From NCBI GenBank assembly GCA_023663615.1, contig JAMPHA010000001.1, forward strand, positions 806,001 through 870,000: DNA of 64,000 nt. Reading direction: 5' to 3'. Both the position numbers and the translations under genes were made by a program. The notes below the pieces were generated by a model. It was not told where the DNA came from and made no database searches. It worked only from the letters and a program-made list of their open reading frames with translations. Below, one piece after another: positions 25,104 to 34,095 of this stretch (its first letter is position 1; the number at the start of each line of letters is the position of its first letter). The stretch comes from DLAJ01 sp023663615 (GTDB lineage: Bacteria > Bacillota > Clostridia > Lachnospirales > Lachnospiraceae).

Positions 25104-25853
25104 CTAAGTCGTCTCCAAATGATACATGAGCCATGCCATGACCGTAAAGCCCGCCGTCTCCGTGCGCAGGATGCGCCTGCCCAATGTCACGGGCTCAATG
25201 CCCGCCGCCTTTGCCTCCTCGATCTCCGCCTCCGCGAAACCGCCTTCCGGTCCGATCATGACCGCGACCTGCGCGCCGGGACAGATGCTGCCAATCAGTT
25301 CCTTTGTGCGCCCCATGCCCTCCGCAAGCTCATAGGGAATCATTTTTACATCCGCCTGCGCCGCCATCTGCACCGCCTCCGCAAAGCGGACAACGGGCGC
25401 GACCTTCGGGACCACCGCGCGCCTGCTCTGCTTTGCCGCCGCCTCCGCGATCGCGTTCCAGCGCGCAAGCTTCGACGCTTCTTTTTTGGCGTCCAGTTTC
25501 ACGACGCAGCGCGCCGCCGCCATGGGAATGATCTCGGACACGCCGAGCTCCACTGCTTTTTGAATGATAAGTTCCATTTTATCCGCTTTCGGCAGCGCCT
25601 GAAACAGCCGCACCCTGGCGGGCAGTTCCACGCCGTCCTCCTTGATAAAGCGGAGCACGCATTCCACACGATCTTTCGTAAACGCATGTATTTCACAGCG
25701 GTATTCCTTCCCGTCCGCGCCGTTGCTGACGGTAAGCTCCTCCCCCTGCTTCATCCGCAGCACGTTCCCGATATGGTTCACATCTTCTCCCGTGATCAGG
25801 ACGCGCCGGTTCTCCACATCGATCTGTGACGGTTCTACAAAAAAATGATACAT
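25104..25853 (-). CDS. rsmE: 16S rRNA m3U1498 methyltransferase RsmE
   Basis: This 249-residue SPOUT-family protein begins MYHFFVEPSQ and has the SAM-knot motifs VAVMIGPEGGFAEAEIEEA and LGRRILRTETAGFTVMAWLM. It methylates N3 of U1498 in 16S rRNA. The start follows GGGGTGG; an extra 21 upstream codons are not conserved. It lies after prmA in the usual dnaK-dnaJ-prmA-rsmE order of Firmicutes. Confidence 0.95.
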   Translation of the reverse strand: MYHFFVEPSQIDVENRRVLITGEDVNHIGNVLRMKQGEELTVSNGADGKEYRCEIHAFTKDRVECVLRFIKEDGVELPARVRLFQALPKADKMELIIQKAVELGVSEIIPMAAARCVVKLDAKKEASKLARWNAIAEAAAKQSRRAVVPKVAPVVRFAEAVQMAAQADVKMIPYELAEGMGRTKELIGSICPGAQVAVMIGPEGGFAEAEIEEAKAAGIEPVTLGRRILRTETAGFTVMAWLMYHLETT

Positions 25854-25905
25854 ATTCCACCCCGTAGAAAATCTTCGCGAACGGTTTCTGCCGTGAGCGT
25901 CAGAT

Positions 25906-26904
25906 TTACTTTTCACATTTTCTTCCGGTCACGCTCACCCATTCACCCTGATACGTTACTTCCACGATCTCTAAGCCCGCCGCAAGCATCGCGTCCTTTA
26001 CGTCCTGTTCCTTGCCGTTCTCATTGATGATGCCCGACGTGATGTAATAACTGCCCGGCTTCATGTGCCGCACGATCACGGGCGTCAGCGGCACGAGCAC
26101 GTCCGCCAGAATATTCGCCGTCACAAGATCATAGCACTCAAACCCGACCTGCTCCCGCAGTGTTTCATCGGTAATGAGATTTCCGATCAACAGTGCAAAG
26201 CGCCGCGCCTCGATTCCGTTCGCCGCAAGGTTTTCCGCAACCGCCTGCTCCGCACACGGATCAATATCCGTTCCGGTCACATGCCGCGCGCCGTACATCA
26301 GCGCAATGATGCCGAGAATGCCGCTTCCCGTTCCGACGTCCAACAGCGCCGTCTCTTTTGTCACATATTTTTTAATCTGCCGGATGCAGAGCTGCGTCGT
26401 CTCATGCATACCCGTGCCGAACGCCGTGCCGGGATCAATATGCAGAATCTTTTTTCCCGCGTCCTCAGGCGCAGCCGTCTCCCATGAAGGAATTACAAGC
26501 AGGTCGTCGATTGTAAATTGATGAAAATACTGTTTCCAGTTATTGATCCAGTCTATATCCTCCGTCTCGGACAGCGCGATCGTTCCCTCGCCCAGATCAA
26601 GAAACGCGCGCAGCCCGTCCATCTCCTGTTCGATGCGTGCGAGCAGCGCCTGTTTCGTCGTTTTTTCACCCGAAAGAAGGAGCATCCCCTCCTCGTCCGT
26701 CTCCACAAAAAACGTCACATACGCGATGCCGTCGTCCTCCACAGCATCGGGCAGAATGTCCACGAACATCCGCTCCTTATCCGACGCCGTAAGCGGCACC
26801 TTATCTTCGATCTGCGCGCCCTCCAAACCAATATCATAAAGCGTGCTGATGAGAATGTCTTCCGCCTCCGTCACCGTTTTGATTCTGAACGCCGTCCATT
26901 TCAC
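25906..26904 (-). CDS. prmA: Ribosomal protein L11 methyltransferase PrmA
   Basis: This 332-residue methyltransferase has the substrate-domain pattern WINNWKQYFHQFTIDDLLVIPSW in its first half and the SAM motif ALLDVGTGSGILGIIALMYG. DPGTAFGTGMHETTQLC is typical of PrmA. It trimethylates L11, whose gene (rplK) is also in this window. The start is a GTG (codons GTG AAA TGG) with GGGAGG 8 bases upstream. It is separated from dnaJ by about 250 bases with a terminator and 22-bp repeats. Confidence 0.94.
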   Translation of the reverse strand: MKWTAFRIKTVTEAEDILISTLYDIGLEGAQIEDKVPLTASDKERMFVDILPDAVEDDGIAYVTFFVETDEEGMLLLSGEKTTKQALLARIEQEMDGLRAFLDLGEGTIALSETEDIDWINNWKQYFHQFTIDDLLVIPSWETAAPEDAGKKILHIDPGTAFGTGMHETTQLCIRQIKKYVTKETALLDVGTGSGILGIIALMYGARHVTGTDIDPCAEQAVAENLAANGIEARRFALLIGNLITDETLREQVGFECYDLVTANILADVLVPLTPVIVRHMKPGSYYITSGIINENGKEQDVKDAMLAAGLEIVEVTYQGEWVSVTGRKCEK

Positions 26905-26972
26905 TGCCGCATCCTCCCGCCTTCTTTTCCTGTCTCTTTCCGTTCTTGCTTACGCGCTTCCGTTATTTCCGC

Positions 26973-27060
26973 TTGCGCATTTCTGCTGTTCCGTTTGCGC
27001 GCTTCTGCTGTTCCGCTTGCGCGCTTCTGCTGTTCCGCTTGCGCATTTCCGCTGTTCTGT
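26973..27060 (-). repeat. Four 22-bp tandem repeats upstream of prmA
   Basis: Units at 26973-26994, 26995-27016, 27017-27038 and 27039-27060 differ by only a few bases (core TTGCGCGCTTCTGCTGTTCC). The unit length is not a multiple of three, so they are not coding. More degenerate half units continue toward 26940. They lie in the leader of prmA. Confidence 0.92.
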
Positions 27061-27083
27061 TACAGTATATATGGATTCCTCAG

Positions 27084-27122
27084 AAAAAACAAGGGGCGCG
27101 AACCCGAATTGTTCACGCCCCT
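27084..27122 (-). terminator. Intrinsic terminator of dnaJ
   Basis: On minus, AGGGGCGTGAA pairs with TTCGCGCCCCT (one wobble), followed by TGTTTTTTC. It lies 32 bases after the dnaJ stop. Confidence 0.92.
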
Positions 27123-27153
27123 GATTTCTTCTTTTTCTTTGTCTCTTTCCGCC

Positions 27154-28335
27154 TTAGAAAAATTTCTTTTTCTTCTTTGTCTCTTTCTGCGGTTCTGCGC
27201 CCGCCTTCGCTCCCGTTACGCGTCCGACTTCATTTAAGCTGTCGCCGGTGAGGGAATCAAATTCCGTCAGCAGTTCGCGCGCTTTCGCGGACAGCTTATC
27301 CGGCACCTGTACCACAAAGGTGACATAGTGGTTGCCGCGCTGCTCCTTATTATGGACGTTCGGCACGCCCTTGCGTTTTAAGGCAACGCGGGTATCTGTC
27401 TGTGTGCCCGGCTTGATCGTATAGGCAATCCTGCTGTCAAGCGTATCGACAAGCACCTCGCCGCCAAGTGCGGCGACTGCAAAAGAGATCGGTACGGTCG
27501 AATAAATATCCATGCCGTCGCGCTGAAAGATCGGATGACGCATCACCTGACATTCCACAAGCACATCCCCGCGCGGTCCGCCGTTCGTTCCCGGCTCGCC
27601 CATATCGGAAATCCGGAATGCCTGCCCGTTATCAATCCCCGCCGGAATGATCGCCATGATCTTCTTTCGTGTCGCGTGATAGCCCGAACCATGGCAGTCA
27701 GGACATTTGTCTTTGATGACTTTTCCCGTTCCGTTACAATCGGGACAGGTCTGCACATTTCTGACCGTTCCAAAAAAGCTGTTCTGCGTGTAAACGATCT
27801 GACCGGAGCCCTTACATTTCTCACAGGTAACAGGACCGCTTCCCGGCTTTGCGCCGCTTCCGTGACAGGTCTTACACTCGTCCTTATAGGGGATCTCAAT
27901 CTCTTTTTCCGCGCCGAACACCGCTTCCACAAAGGTAATGCGGATACTCGTTCGCACATTGCGCCCGCGCATCGGTCCGTTGCCCGACCTTCCGGAACGT
28001 CTTCCTCCGCCGCCGAACAGATCGCCGAAAATATCACCGAAAATATCGCCAAAATCAGCGCCGCTGAAATCAAAGCCGCCGAAGCCGCCTCCGCCTGCGC
28101 CGCCTTCAAACGCCGCGTGTCCGAACTGATCGTACTGCCTGCGTTTTTCCGGATCGCTCAAAACCGCATAAGCCTCGGATGCTTCCTTAAACTTTTTCTC
28201 CGCCTCTTTGTCACCCGGATTCATATCGGGATGATACTTTTTGGCAAGTACGCGATATGCTTTTTTGATCTCTGCTTCATCGGCATTTTTGCCGACTCCA
28301 AGCACCTCGTAATAATCCCGTTTCTGCTCTGCCAT
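27154..28335 (-). CDS. dnaJ: Chaperone DnaJ
   Basis: This 393-residue type I J-protein has an N-terminal J domain with KKYHPDMNPGD, a Gly/Phe-rich linker GGAGGGGFGGFDFSG, four zinc-finger CxxCxGxG repeats (starting with CKTCHGSG), and the C-terminal substrate domain. It stimulates the DnaK ATPase. It starts 5 bases after the dnaK stop, whose last codons provide the GAGG ribosome site, so the two are probably coupled. Confidence 0.98.
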   Translation of the reverse strand: MAEQKRDYYEVLGVGKNADEAEIKKAYRVLAKKYHPDMNPGDKEAEKKFKEASEAYAVLSDPEKRRQYDQFGHAAFEGGAGGGGFGGFDFSGADFGDIFGDIFGDLFGGGGRRSGRSGNGPMRGRNVRTSIRITFVEAVFGAEKEIEIPYKDECKTCHGSGAKPGSGPVTCEKCKGSGQIVYTQNSFFGTVRNVQTCPDCNGTGKVIKDKCPDCHGSGYHATRKKIMAIIPAGIDNGQAFRISDMGEPGTNGGPRGDVLVECQVMRHPIFQRDGMDIYSTVPISFAVAALGGEVLVDTLDSRIAYTIKPGTQTDTRVALKRKGVPNVHNKEQRGNHYVTFVVQVPDKLSAKARELLTEFDSLTGDSLNEVGRVTGAKAGAEPQKETKKKKKFF

Positions 28336-28340
28336 ATGTG

Positions 28341-29041
28341 TTATACCTCGCGGTAATCTCCGTCAACAACATCATCATCCGCCTGCTCCGGCGCCGGTCC
28401 TGCCTCTGCGCCTGCGCCCATGCCGCCCATATCGGGTCCTCCCTGCGCGCCGCCTGCCTGCTGCATGTTCTCGTACATCTTCGTGAACAGGTTCTGAGCG
28501 TTGTTCATCAGCTTCTCTTTCGCCGCCTTCATCTCCGTTATCTGATCCTCGGTCATTTCGTTATCCTTGGTCTTTTCCAGAAGATCCTTGAGTGCCTGTA
28601 AGTCGCTCTCAAGCGCAGCCTTCTCGTCCGCGCTGATCTTGTCGCCGACCTCGCCCAACGCTTTCTCGGTCTGGAATACGAAGGAATCTGCATCGTTTCT
28701 CGTATCGATCGCGTCCTTGCGCTTCTTATCCTGCGCTTCGTACTCCGCCGCTTCCTTGACCGCCTTATCAATATCCTCATCGGACATGTTCGAGCCTGCC
28801 GTGATCGTGATATGCTGCTCTTTGCCTGTTCCTAAATCCTTTGCGGATACATTGACGATACCGTTCGCATCAATATCGAACGTCACCTCGATCTGCGGCA
28901 TACCGCGTCTTGCAGGCGGGATTCCGTCTAAGCGGAACTGGCCTAAGGACTTGTTATCTTTTGCGAACTGTCTCTCGCCCTGTACGACATTGATGTCAAC
29001 CGCCGTCTGGTTATCCGCCGCCGTGGAGAAGATCTGGCTCT
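28341..29041 (-). CDS. dnaK: Chaperone DnaK, C-terminal part (5' end lost in assembly gap)
   Basis: The visible 233 codons start in the substrate-binding domain (SQIFSTAADNQTAVDINVVQ) and end with the lid domain and acidic tail ADDDVVDGDYREV. The nucleotide-binding domain, roughly 370-400 residues, is missing because the frame runs into a run of N at 29042-29141. Genes such as grpE and hrcA that normally precede dnaK would also lie in the gap. This is an assembly break, not a pseudogene. Confidence 0.95.
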
Positions 29042-29141
29042 NNNNNNNNNNNNNNNNNNNNNNNNNNNNNNNNNNNNNNNNNNNNNNNNNNNNNNNNNNN
29101 NNNNNNNNNNNNNNNNNNNNNNNNNNNNNNNNNNNNNNNNN
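29042..29141. other. Assembly gap (100 N)
   Basis: Exactly 100 undetermined bases separate the dnaK fragment from the tuf fragment. Round size suggests a scaffold join of unknown real length. At least the rest of tuf (about 300 codons) and of dnaK (about 390 codons) are missing. Any protein read across this point is false. Confidence 0.99.
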
Positions 29142-29421
29142 TCATGTTCTTAACGTAGTCAGCATGTCCCGGGCAGTCAACGTGTGCGTAATGTCTCTTC
29201 TCTGTCTCGTACTCAACGTGTGCGGTGGAAATCGTGATACCACGCTCTCTCTCTTCGGGAGCCTTATCAATATTCTCGAAATCCGTTGCCACGTTACCCG
29301 CTACTCTCTCAGCGAGTACTTTGGTAATTGCCGCTGTAAGAGTGGTCTTACCATGGTCTACGTGACCGATGGTACCAATATTACAATGGGGTTTGGTTCT
29401 TTCAAATTTAGCTTTAGCCAT
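29142..29421 (-). CDS. tuf: Elongation factor Tu, N-terminal part (cut by the gap)
   Basis: The first 93 residues of EF-Tu are visible: the G1 motif GHVDHGKTTLTAAI, switch I RGITISTAHVEYET and the G3 motif DCPGHADYVKNM. The rest is in the assembly gap. It lies directly after fusA, as in the str operon rpsL-rpsG-fusA-tuf. AAGGAGG precedes the ATG. Confidence 0.96.
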
Positions 29422-29517
29422 TTCTAAAGTCCTCCTTAAAAAATTGGTTGTTCACGTTTCTTGGTTGTTTTACTCACTATCTATGATTATATTAAATAAC
29501 CCTTAGATTTTCAAGCA

Positions 29518-31635
29518 TTATTTTGCCTTATCTGCTAAGACCTTTTCCTGAACGTTCTTCGGTACCTGCTCATATTTCTCAAAGAACATGGAGTAGTTGC
29601 CGCGTCCCTGTGTCTTAGAGCGAAGGTCCGTGGAATATCCGAACATTTCTGCAAGCGGTACATATGCTTTTACCATCTTACCGCCGCCAATGTCGTCCAT
29701 TCCCTCGATGCGTCCGCGTCTTGCGTTAATATCGCCGATGACGTCACCCATATACTCCTCCGGCATCGTGACCTCGACCTTCATGATCGGCTCAAGAAGT
29801 ACCGGATTTGCTTTTTTCATTGCTTCCTTGAATGCCATGGATCCCGCAATGTGGAATGCCATTTCGGACGAATCGACCTCATGGTAGGAACCGTCGTAAA
29901 CGTTCGCGGAAACGCCGAGTACCGGGAAGCCTCCGAGCACGCCTGCCTGTGCAGCTTCCTCAATACCTTCCCCAATCGCGGGAATGTACTCTTTCGGAAT
30001 CGCACCGCCGACTACGGAAGACTCATACTTAAAGGTCTCCTCGCCGTTCGGATCCATCGGCTCGAATTTCACCTTACAATGTCCGTACTGACCGCGTCCG
30101 CCGGACTGCTTTGCATACTTATATTCCTGATCGACAGGCTTTGTAAAGGTCTCCTTATACGCAACCTGAGGTGCGCCGACGTTTGCCTCTACCTTAAATT
30201 CACGAAGCAGACGGTCTACGATGATCTCCAGATGGAGCTCGCCCATACCTGCGATAATCGTCTGTCCCGTCTCGGAATCCGTATGCGCACGGAAGGTCGG
30301 ATCTTCTTCGGCAAGCTTTGCAAGCGCCTCACCCATTTTACCCTGCGCATCCTTAGTCTTCGGCTCGATCGCAAGCTCGATAACAGGCTCAGGGAACTCC
30401 ATGGACTCAAGGATAACCGGATGCTGCTCATCACAGATCGTATCGCCGGTCGTCGTAAACTTAAAGCCTACAGCCGCGGCAATGTCACCGGAATAAACCT
30501 TATCCAATTCCTGTCTCTTATTCGCATGCATCTGCAAAATACGTCCGACACGTTCTTTTTTATCCTTTGTAGCATTCAAAACATAAGATCCTGCGTTCAG
30601 CGTACCGGAATACACACGGAAGAACGCCAGCTTTCCGACGAACGGATCCGCCATGATCTTAAATGCAAGCGCGGAGAACGGCTCCTCATCGGAGGAGTGT
30701 CTCTCAACTTCGTTGCCCTCCAGATCGACGCCCTTAATATCCGGAATATCCGTCGGCGCTGGCATGAATTCCAGAATCGCATCCAAAAGCTTCTGAACAC
30801 CCTTGTTGCGGTATGCGGAACCGCAGCAGACCGGGATCGCCGTACACTCGCAGGTACCCTTTCTCAGAGCCGCCTTTAATGCAGCGACATCCGGCTCATT
30901 GCCTTCCAGATACTCCATCATCAGATCGTCGTCTAATTCACAGATTTTTTCAATTAACTCTGTGTGATATAATTCAGCATCATCCTTCATGTCGTCCGGG
31001 ATGTCAACGATCGAAATGTTGTCGCCCTTCTCGTCATTGTAGATGTATGCTTTCATCTCGAATAAGTCGATGATTCCCTTAAACTCATCTTCTTTTCCGA
31101 TCGGGAGCTGTAAGATGATCGGGTTCTTCCCAAGTCTTGTCTTAATCTGCTCCACAGCGCCATAGAAATTGGCGCCCAAAATGTCCATCTTATTGATGAA
31201 TGCCATTCTCGGTACGTTGTAGGTATCTGCCTGACGCCATACGTTCTCCGACTGGGGCTCAACACCGCCCTTTGCACAGAAAACACCGACAGCGCCGTCC
31301 AGTACACGGAGCGAACGCTCAACCTCAACCGTAAAGTCAACGTGTCCCGGCGTATCAATGATATTGATACGGTGCTCCAGTGCGCCTTCCTTCGGCTTGC
31401 AGTTCTCCTCCAATGTCCAATGGCATGTCGTCGCGGCTGATGTAATGGTAATACCTCTCTCCTGCTCCTGCTCCATCCAGTCCATCGTCGCAGTACCTTC
31501 GTGAGTATCACCAATCTTATAGTTGACACCGGTGTAGTATAAGATACGCTCTGTCAGCGTTGTCTTACCTGCATCAATGTGCGCCATAATACCGATATTT
31601 CTGGTTCTCTCAAGTGGATATTCTCTTCCAGCCAC
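29518..31635 (-). CDS. fusA: Elongation factor G
   Basis: This 705-residue translational GTPase has G1 AHIDAGKTTLTERILYYTG, G2 RGITITSAATTC, G3 DTPGHVDFTVEVERS and G4 NKMDILGANF, followed by the EF-G domains II-V. It drives translocation on the ribosome. The start is a GTG with AGGAGG upstream. It lies between rpsG and tuf in the str operon; a hairpin element sits in the rpsG-fusA gap. Length is normal. Confidence 0.98.
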   Translation of the reverse strand: MAGREYPLERTRNIGIMAHIDAGKTTLTERILYYTGVNYKIGDTHEGTATMDWMEQEQERGITITSAATTCHWTLEENCKPKEGALEHRINIIDTPGHVDFTVEVERSLRVLDGAVGVFCAKGGVEPQSENVWRQADTYNVPRMAFINKMDILGANFYGAVEQIKTRLGKNPIILQLPIGKEDEFKGIIDLFEMKAYIYNDEKGDNISIVDIPDDMKDDAELYHTELIEKICELDDDLMMEYLEGNEPDVAALKAALRKGTCECTAIPVCCGSAYRNKGVQKLLDAILEFMPAPTDIPDIKGVDLEGNEVERHSSDEEPFSALAFKIMADPFVGKLAFFRVYSGTLNAGSYVLNATKDKKERVGRILQMHANKRQELDKVYSGDIAAAVGFKFTTTGDTICDEQHPVILESMEFPEPVIELAIEPKTKDAQGKMGEALAKLAEEDPTFRAHTDSETGQTIIAGMGELHLEIIVDRLLREFKVEANVGAPQVAYKETFTKPVDQEYKYAKQSGGRGQYGHCKVKFEPMDPNGEETFKYESSVVGGAIPKEYIPAIGEGIEEAAQAGVLGGFPVLGVSANVYDGSYHEVDSSEMAFHIAGSMAFKEAMKKANPVLLEPIMKVEVTMPEEYMGDVIGDINARRGRIEGMDDIGGGKMVKAYVPLAEMFGYSTDLRSKTQGRGNYSMFFEKYEQVPKNVQEKVLADKAK

Positions 31636-31699
31636 AGGTTTTTCCTCCTATTGTTATTACACAAAAAAACAACTCATACGCGAAAGCCGAGGCTTCGCG

Positions 31700-31771
31700 G
31701 CTATCCATTTCCTTCGAAAGAATTCGCCGCAGGCGGATTCTTTGAAAGAGTTTCCGCAGGAAACTCTTTTT
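31700..31771 (+). repeat. Tandem-hairpin element between rpsG and fusA
   Basis: Two stem-loops follow each other: GAATTCGCC/GGCGGATTC and GAGTTTCC/GGAAACTC, the second with a T-run on plus that abuts the rpsG stop. It is the same type of modular element as those at 44780-44959 and 60658-60742. The T-run is on the strand opposite to the surrounding genes. Confidence 0.75.
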
Positions 31772-32241
31772 TAGAAACGGTAGTGCGCGAAAGCCTTGTT
31801 TGCCTCCGCCATCTTGTGCATATCTTCTTTTCTCTTCACGGCTGCGCCCGTATTGTTTGCAGCGTCAAGAATCTCGTTTGCCAGTCTCTCCTCCATGGTC
31901 TTCTCGCCTCTCTTGCGTGAAAACATGGTCAGCCAACGCAGTGCCAAAGCCTGACGTCTTTCCGGTCTTACTTCGATCGGCACCTGATAGGTCGCGCCGC
32001 CGATACGTCTTGCTTTTACTTCCAGCATGGGCATGATGTTGTTCATTGCCTCCTCAAATACGTCGAGCGCCGGTTTGCCGGATTTCTCCTCCACCCTGCC
32101 GAATGCGCCGTATACGATCTTCTGGGCAACACCCTTCTTGCCGTCAAGCATGATGTTGTTGATCAGCTTCGTAACCACCTTGTTGTTGTATAAAGGATCG
32201 GCTAATACGTCTCTTTTTTGAATATGTCCTTTACGTGGCAC
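31771..32241 (-). CDS. rpsG: Ribosomal protein S7
   Basis: This 156-residue protein begins MPRKGHIQKRDVLADPLYNN and ends MAEANKAFAHYRF, which matches bacterial S7. It nucleates assembly of the 30S head. The start is a GTG with GGAGGG 7 bases upstream. The gap to rpsL is 225 bases, longer than usual, and contains small hairpins but no gene. Confidence 0.98.
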   Translation of the reverse strand: MPRKGHIQKRDVLADPLYNNKVVTKLINNIMLDGKKGVAQKIVYGAFGRVEEKSGKPALDVFEEAMNNIMPMLEVKARRIGGATYQVPIEVRPERRQALALRWLTMFSRKRGEKTMEERLANEILDAANNTGAAVKRKEDMHKMAEANKAFAHYRF

Positions 32242-32466
32242 GTTTCTTCCCTCCTTATTATCATCAATAATTCATCGGTACTCACAAGTTCTAAATGCCG
32301 CGTTTCTAAAACGCCTGCACCCCTAATGTGTTCGTGCGGTATTTCTGTATCTTCGCATAGAAAGCATGTAACGAATCGTCTGTTCGCCGAATGTTTCCAT
32401 TCGCGGTGATTGCTCACTCCAGAATCCCAACACTAATTAGTCTCTAAACTGCGGTACAAATGGCTC

Positions 32467-32886
32467 CTATTTTCCTGCCTTCGGTCTCTTAGCGCCGTAT
32501 TTGGAACGAGCCTGCTTTCTGTTCGCGACACCTGCGGTATCTAACGTACCTCTGATGATGTGGTATCTCGTACCGGGCAAGTCCTTAACACGACCGCCGC
32601 GGATCAGAACAACGGAGTGTTCCTGCAGGTTATGTCCTTCACCCGGAATGTAGGATGTTACCTCGATCCCGTTGGAAAGACGTACTCTGGCGATCTTTCT
32701 AAGAGCGGAGTTAGGTTTCTTAGGCGTAGCAGTCTTGACTGCGGTGCAGACACCACGCTTCTGCGGAGAAGCGGTATTGATGGATTTCTTTCTCAAAGAG
32801 TTATAACCCTTTAACAAAGCAGGCGCGGTCGCCTTCTTCTCGGATGTCTGACGTCCTTTTCTTACTAACTGGTTAAATGTTGGCAT
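32467..32886 (-). CDS. rpsL: Ribosomal protein S12
   Basis: This 139-residue protein has the conserved S12 segments CTAVKTATPKKPNSALRKIA and GEGHNLQEHSVVLIRGGRVK. The classic streptomycin-resistance lysines (in TPKKPN and GRVKDLPG) are the wild-type form. It is first in the str operon, about 70 bases after a consensus promoter. Confidence 0.98.
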   Translation of the reverse strand: MPTFNQLVRKGRQTSEKKATAPALLKGYNSLRKKSINTASPQKRGVCTAVKTATPKKPNSALRKIARVRLSNGIEVTSYIPGEGHNLQEHSVVLIRGGRVKDLPGTRYHIIRGTLDTAGVANRKQARSKYGAKRPKAGK

Positions 32887-32958
32887 TCTGTTTCACCTCC
32901 TATGATATAGACTTTTTCTGCATGCAAAAAAGAAATGCATCCTTACGCACGCTAGATT

Positions 32959-32987
32959 ATTATACTTGCCATATTTTTCATTGTCAA
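32959..32987 (-). promoter_or_regulatory. Consensus sigma-A promoter of the str operon
   Basis: On minus, TTGACA and TATAAT are separated by exactly 17 bases; both hexamers are perfect. It lies about 75 bases before rpsL. Confidence 0.92.
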
Positions 32988-33090
32988 TACACTCTTTGCT
33001 CTTTTTATGCAAATTCTTGCCCAAATTCTCGCATTTCTACGACTTCCCTGCTTTCCTAAAAGGATATGCCTCCTCTTTTTTCCCGTTTTA

Positions 33091-33099
33091 TGATATAAT
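33091..33099 (+). promoter_or_regulatory. Extended -10 promoter of the plus-strand gene at 33231
   Basis: TGATATAAT on plus is a TGn extension plus a perfect TATAAT. A good -35 is not visible, which is usual for extended -10 sites. It is divergent from the rpsL promoter about 105 bases away. Confidence 0.55.
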
Positions 33100-33111
33100 G
33101 AGCGCAAGTGA

Positions 33112-33175
33112 GAAGAATGCACTTGTGCATTCGGCGAACGGCGAATGTCGATCATGAATCGCAGATTCATCCTAT
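33112..33175 (+). repeat. Series of three small hairpins in the leader of the 33231 gene
   Basis: GAATGCACTTGTGCATTC, CATTCGGCGAACGGCGAATG and ATGAATCGCAGATTCAT follow one another and share bases at their junctions. They would form the 5' leader of the plus-strand transcript. A similar CATTCGGCGAAC segment occurs on minus in the rpsL-rpsG gap (around 32380-32402). Confidence 0.5.
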
Positions 33176-33230
33176 AATCCAACTATCAAAAAACACGGAA
33201 CACTATAAATGCAAAGAAGGAGATACGTCG

Positions 33231-34073
33231 ATGTTTATAAAAGTCCCTGCCCGTCCCGATCGCTTTTCACGCAAACTCCTCATTTCCATCCTGTTTCTTT
33301 TGGCGGCAGGCACCGTCTGCATCTGCCTGCTTGTGCGCGCACGTATCATAAACCGCAATGACCGCCGGCTCGCGCAGTCCATGCGGGTATGTGAAGAATT
33401 TTCTGAAGTCTTTACCGCTTCCGGCGGAGAGATGGACGCGCTGACAGACGCCTATCCGTTTCTCTGGCGTGATCACCGTTCCATTTCCATTTGTCTCTTG
33501 CAGGATCTGGCATCCTATTACCGGCTTGAAGATGCCACAGTCAGCCGCCGTGTCGTCCTGTCATCTTCCTTCTCCGCCGTACCGGAAGCGGAGTCCGACG
33601 GCACGGACGGCTTTCACGACGCTTCCGAATCTGCGCCGCAATCGGACGCACAATCGGATGTCAACGGCACAGACAGCTTTCACGCCTCCCCCGAATCCGC
33701 GCCGCAAAACATCCCGCAATCAGACAGCGACAGCGCAGACAACCTCCCCTATCCGGGCTATGCCTTGGAGTCCATGCTGACATACACCGTGCAGGATCTG
33801 CTGATGTTCTTTGATAAAGACTGGCAGCCCTGCATGACCCCGCAGTCCTGCGAATATGTTTTATGCGTGATGCTCTTTGAGGAACCGCGATCGGCCGGCG
33901 TGCAGAAGAATGCCACATTCGGCATATGGAAATATGATACAATGAAAAAAATCGAGGTCGCCGAGCTGCCAGCGCTCACCGGAATGGTGCAGGACGACTA
34001 TTTCGATCAGTTTTCCAAGCTTTCCGCAGACGACGCGCTCTATCTGCTGGATACCGAAGTCTATGTTCCCTAA
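33231..34073 (+). CDS. Unknown protein with one N-terminal membrane anchor
   Basis: This 280-residue protein has a basic N-terminus (KVPARPDRFSRK) and one hydrophobic helix at about residues 18-35, with the remainder probably outside the cell. Residues about 124-165 hold two copies of a 22-residue, serine- and aspartate-rich unit (GTDGFHDASESAPQ and GTDSFHASPESAPQ), likely a flexible linker. The C-terminal 100 residues look folded. The start follows AAGGAG. It is a single plus-strand gene between the str and rpoBC operons. I recognise no family. Confidence 0.72.
   Translation: MFIKVPARPDRFSRKLLISILFLLAAGTVCICLLVRARIINRNDRRLAQSMRVCEEFSEVFTASGGEMDALTDAYPFLWRDHRSISICLLQDLASYYRLEDATVSRRVVLSSSFSAVPEAESDGTDGFHDASESAPQSDAQSDVNGTDSFHASPESAPQNIPQSDSDSADNLPYPGYALESMLTYTVQDLLMFFDKDWQPCMTPQSCEYVLCVMLFEEPRSAGVQKNATFGIWKYDTMKKIEVAELPALTGMVQDDYFDQFSKLSADDALYLLDTEVYVP
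33600..33725 (+). repeat. 66-bp in-frame duplication in the 33231 gene
   Basis: Two copies, starting at 33600 and 33666, encode similar 20-residue Ser/Asp/Pro/Gln-rich segments followed by short spacers. The copies have drifted by several bases, so the duplication is older than the other repeats in the window. Confidence 0.7.
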
Positions 34074-34095
34074 ACCAGATTTCTCCAAAATTTAA

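Noticed and set aside
25119..25829. 236-codon plus-strand frame opposite rsmE
   Set aside because: Antisense shadow of rsmE with low-quality composition.
29011..29421. Continuous tuf frame read through the N run
   Set aside because: The tail after the N run is the dnaK region in a wrong frame; tuf is truncated at 29142.
32202..32417. 71-codon minus-strand frame in the rpsL-rpsG gap
   Set aside because: It overlaps the rpsG start, has no ribosome site, and its sequence follows the hairpins of the leader.
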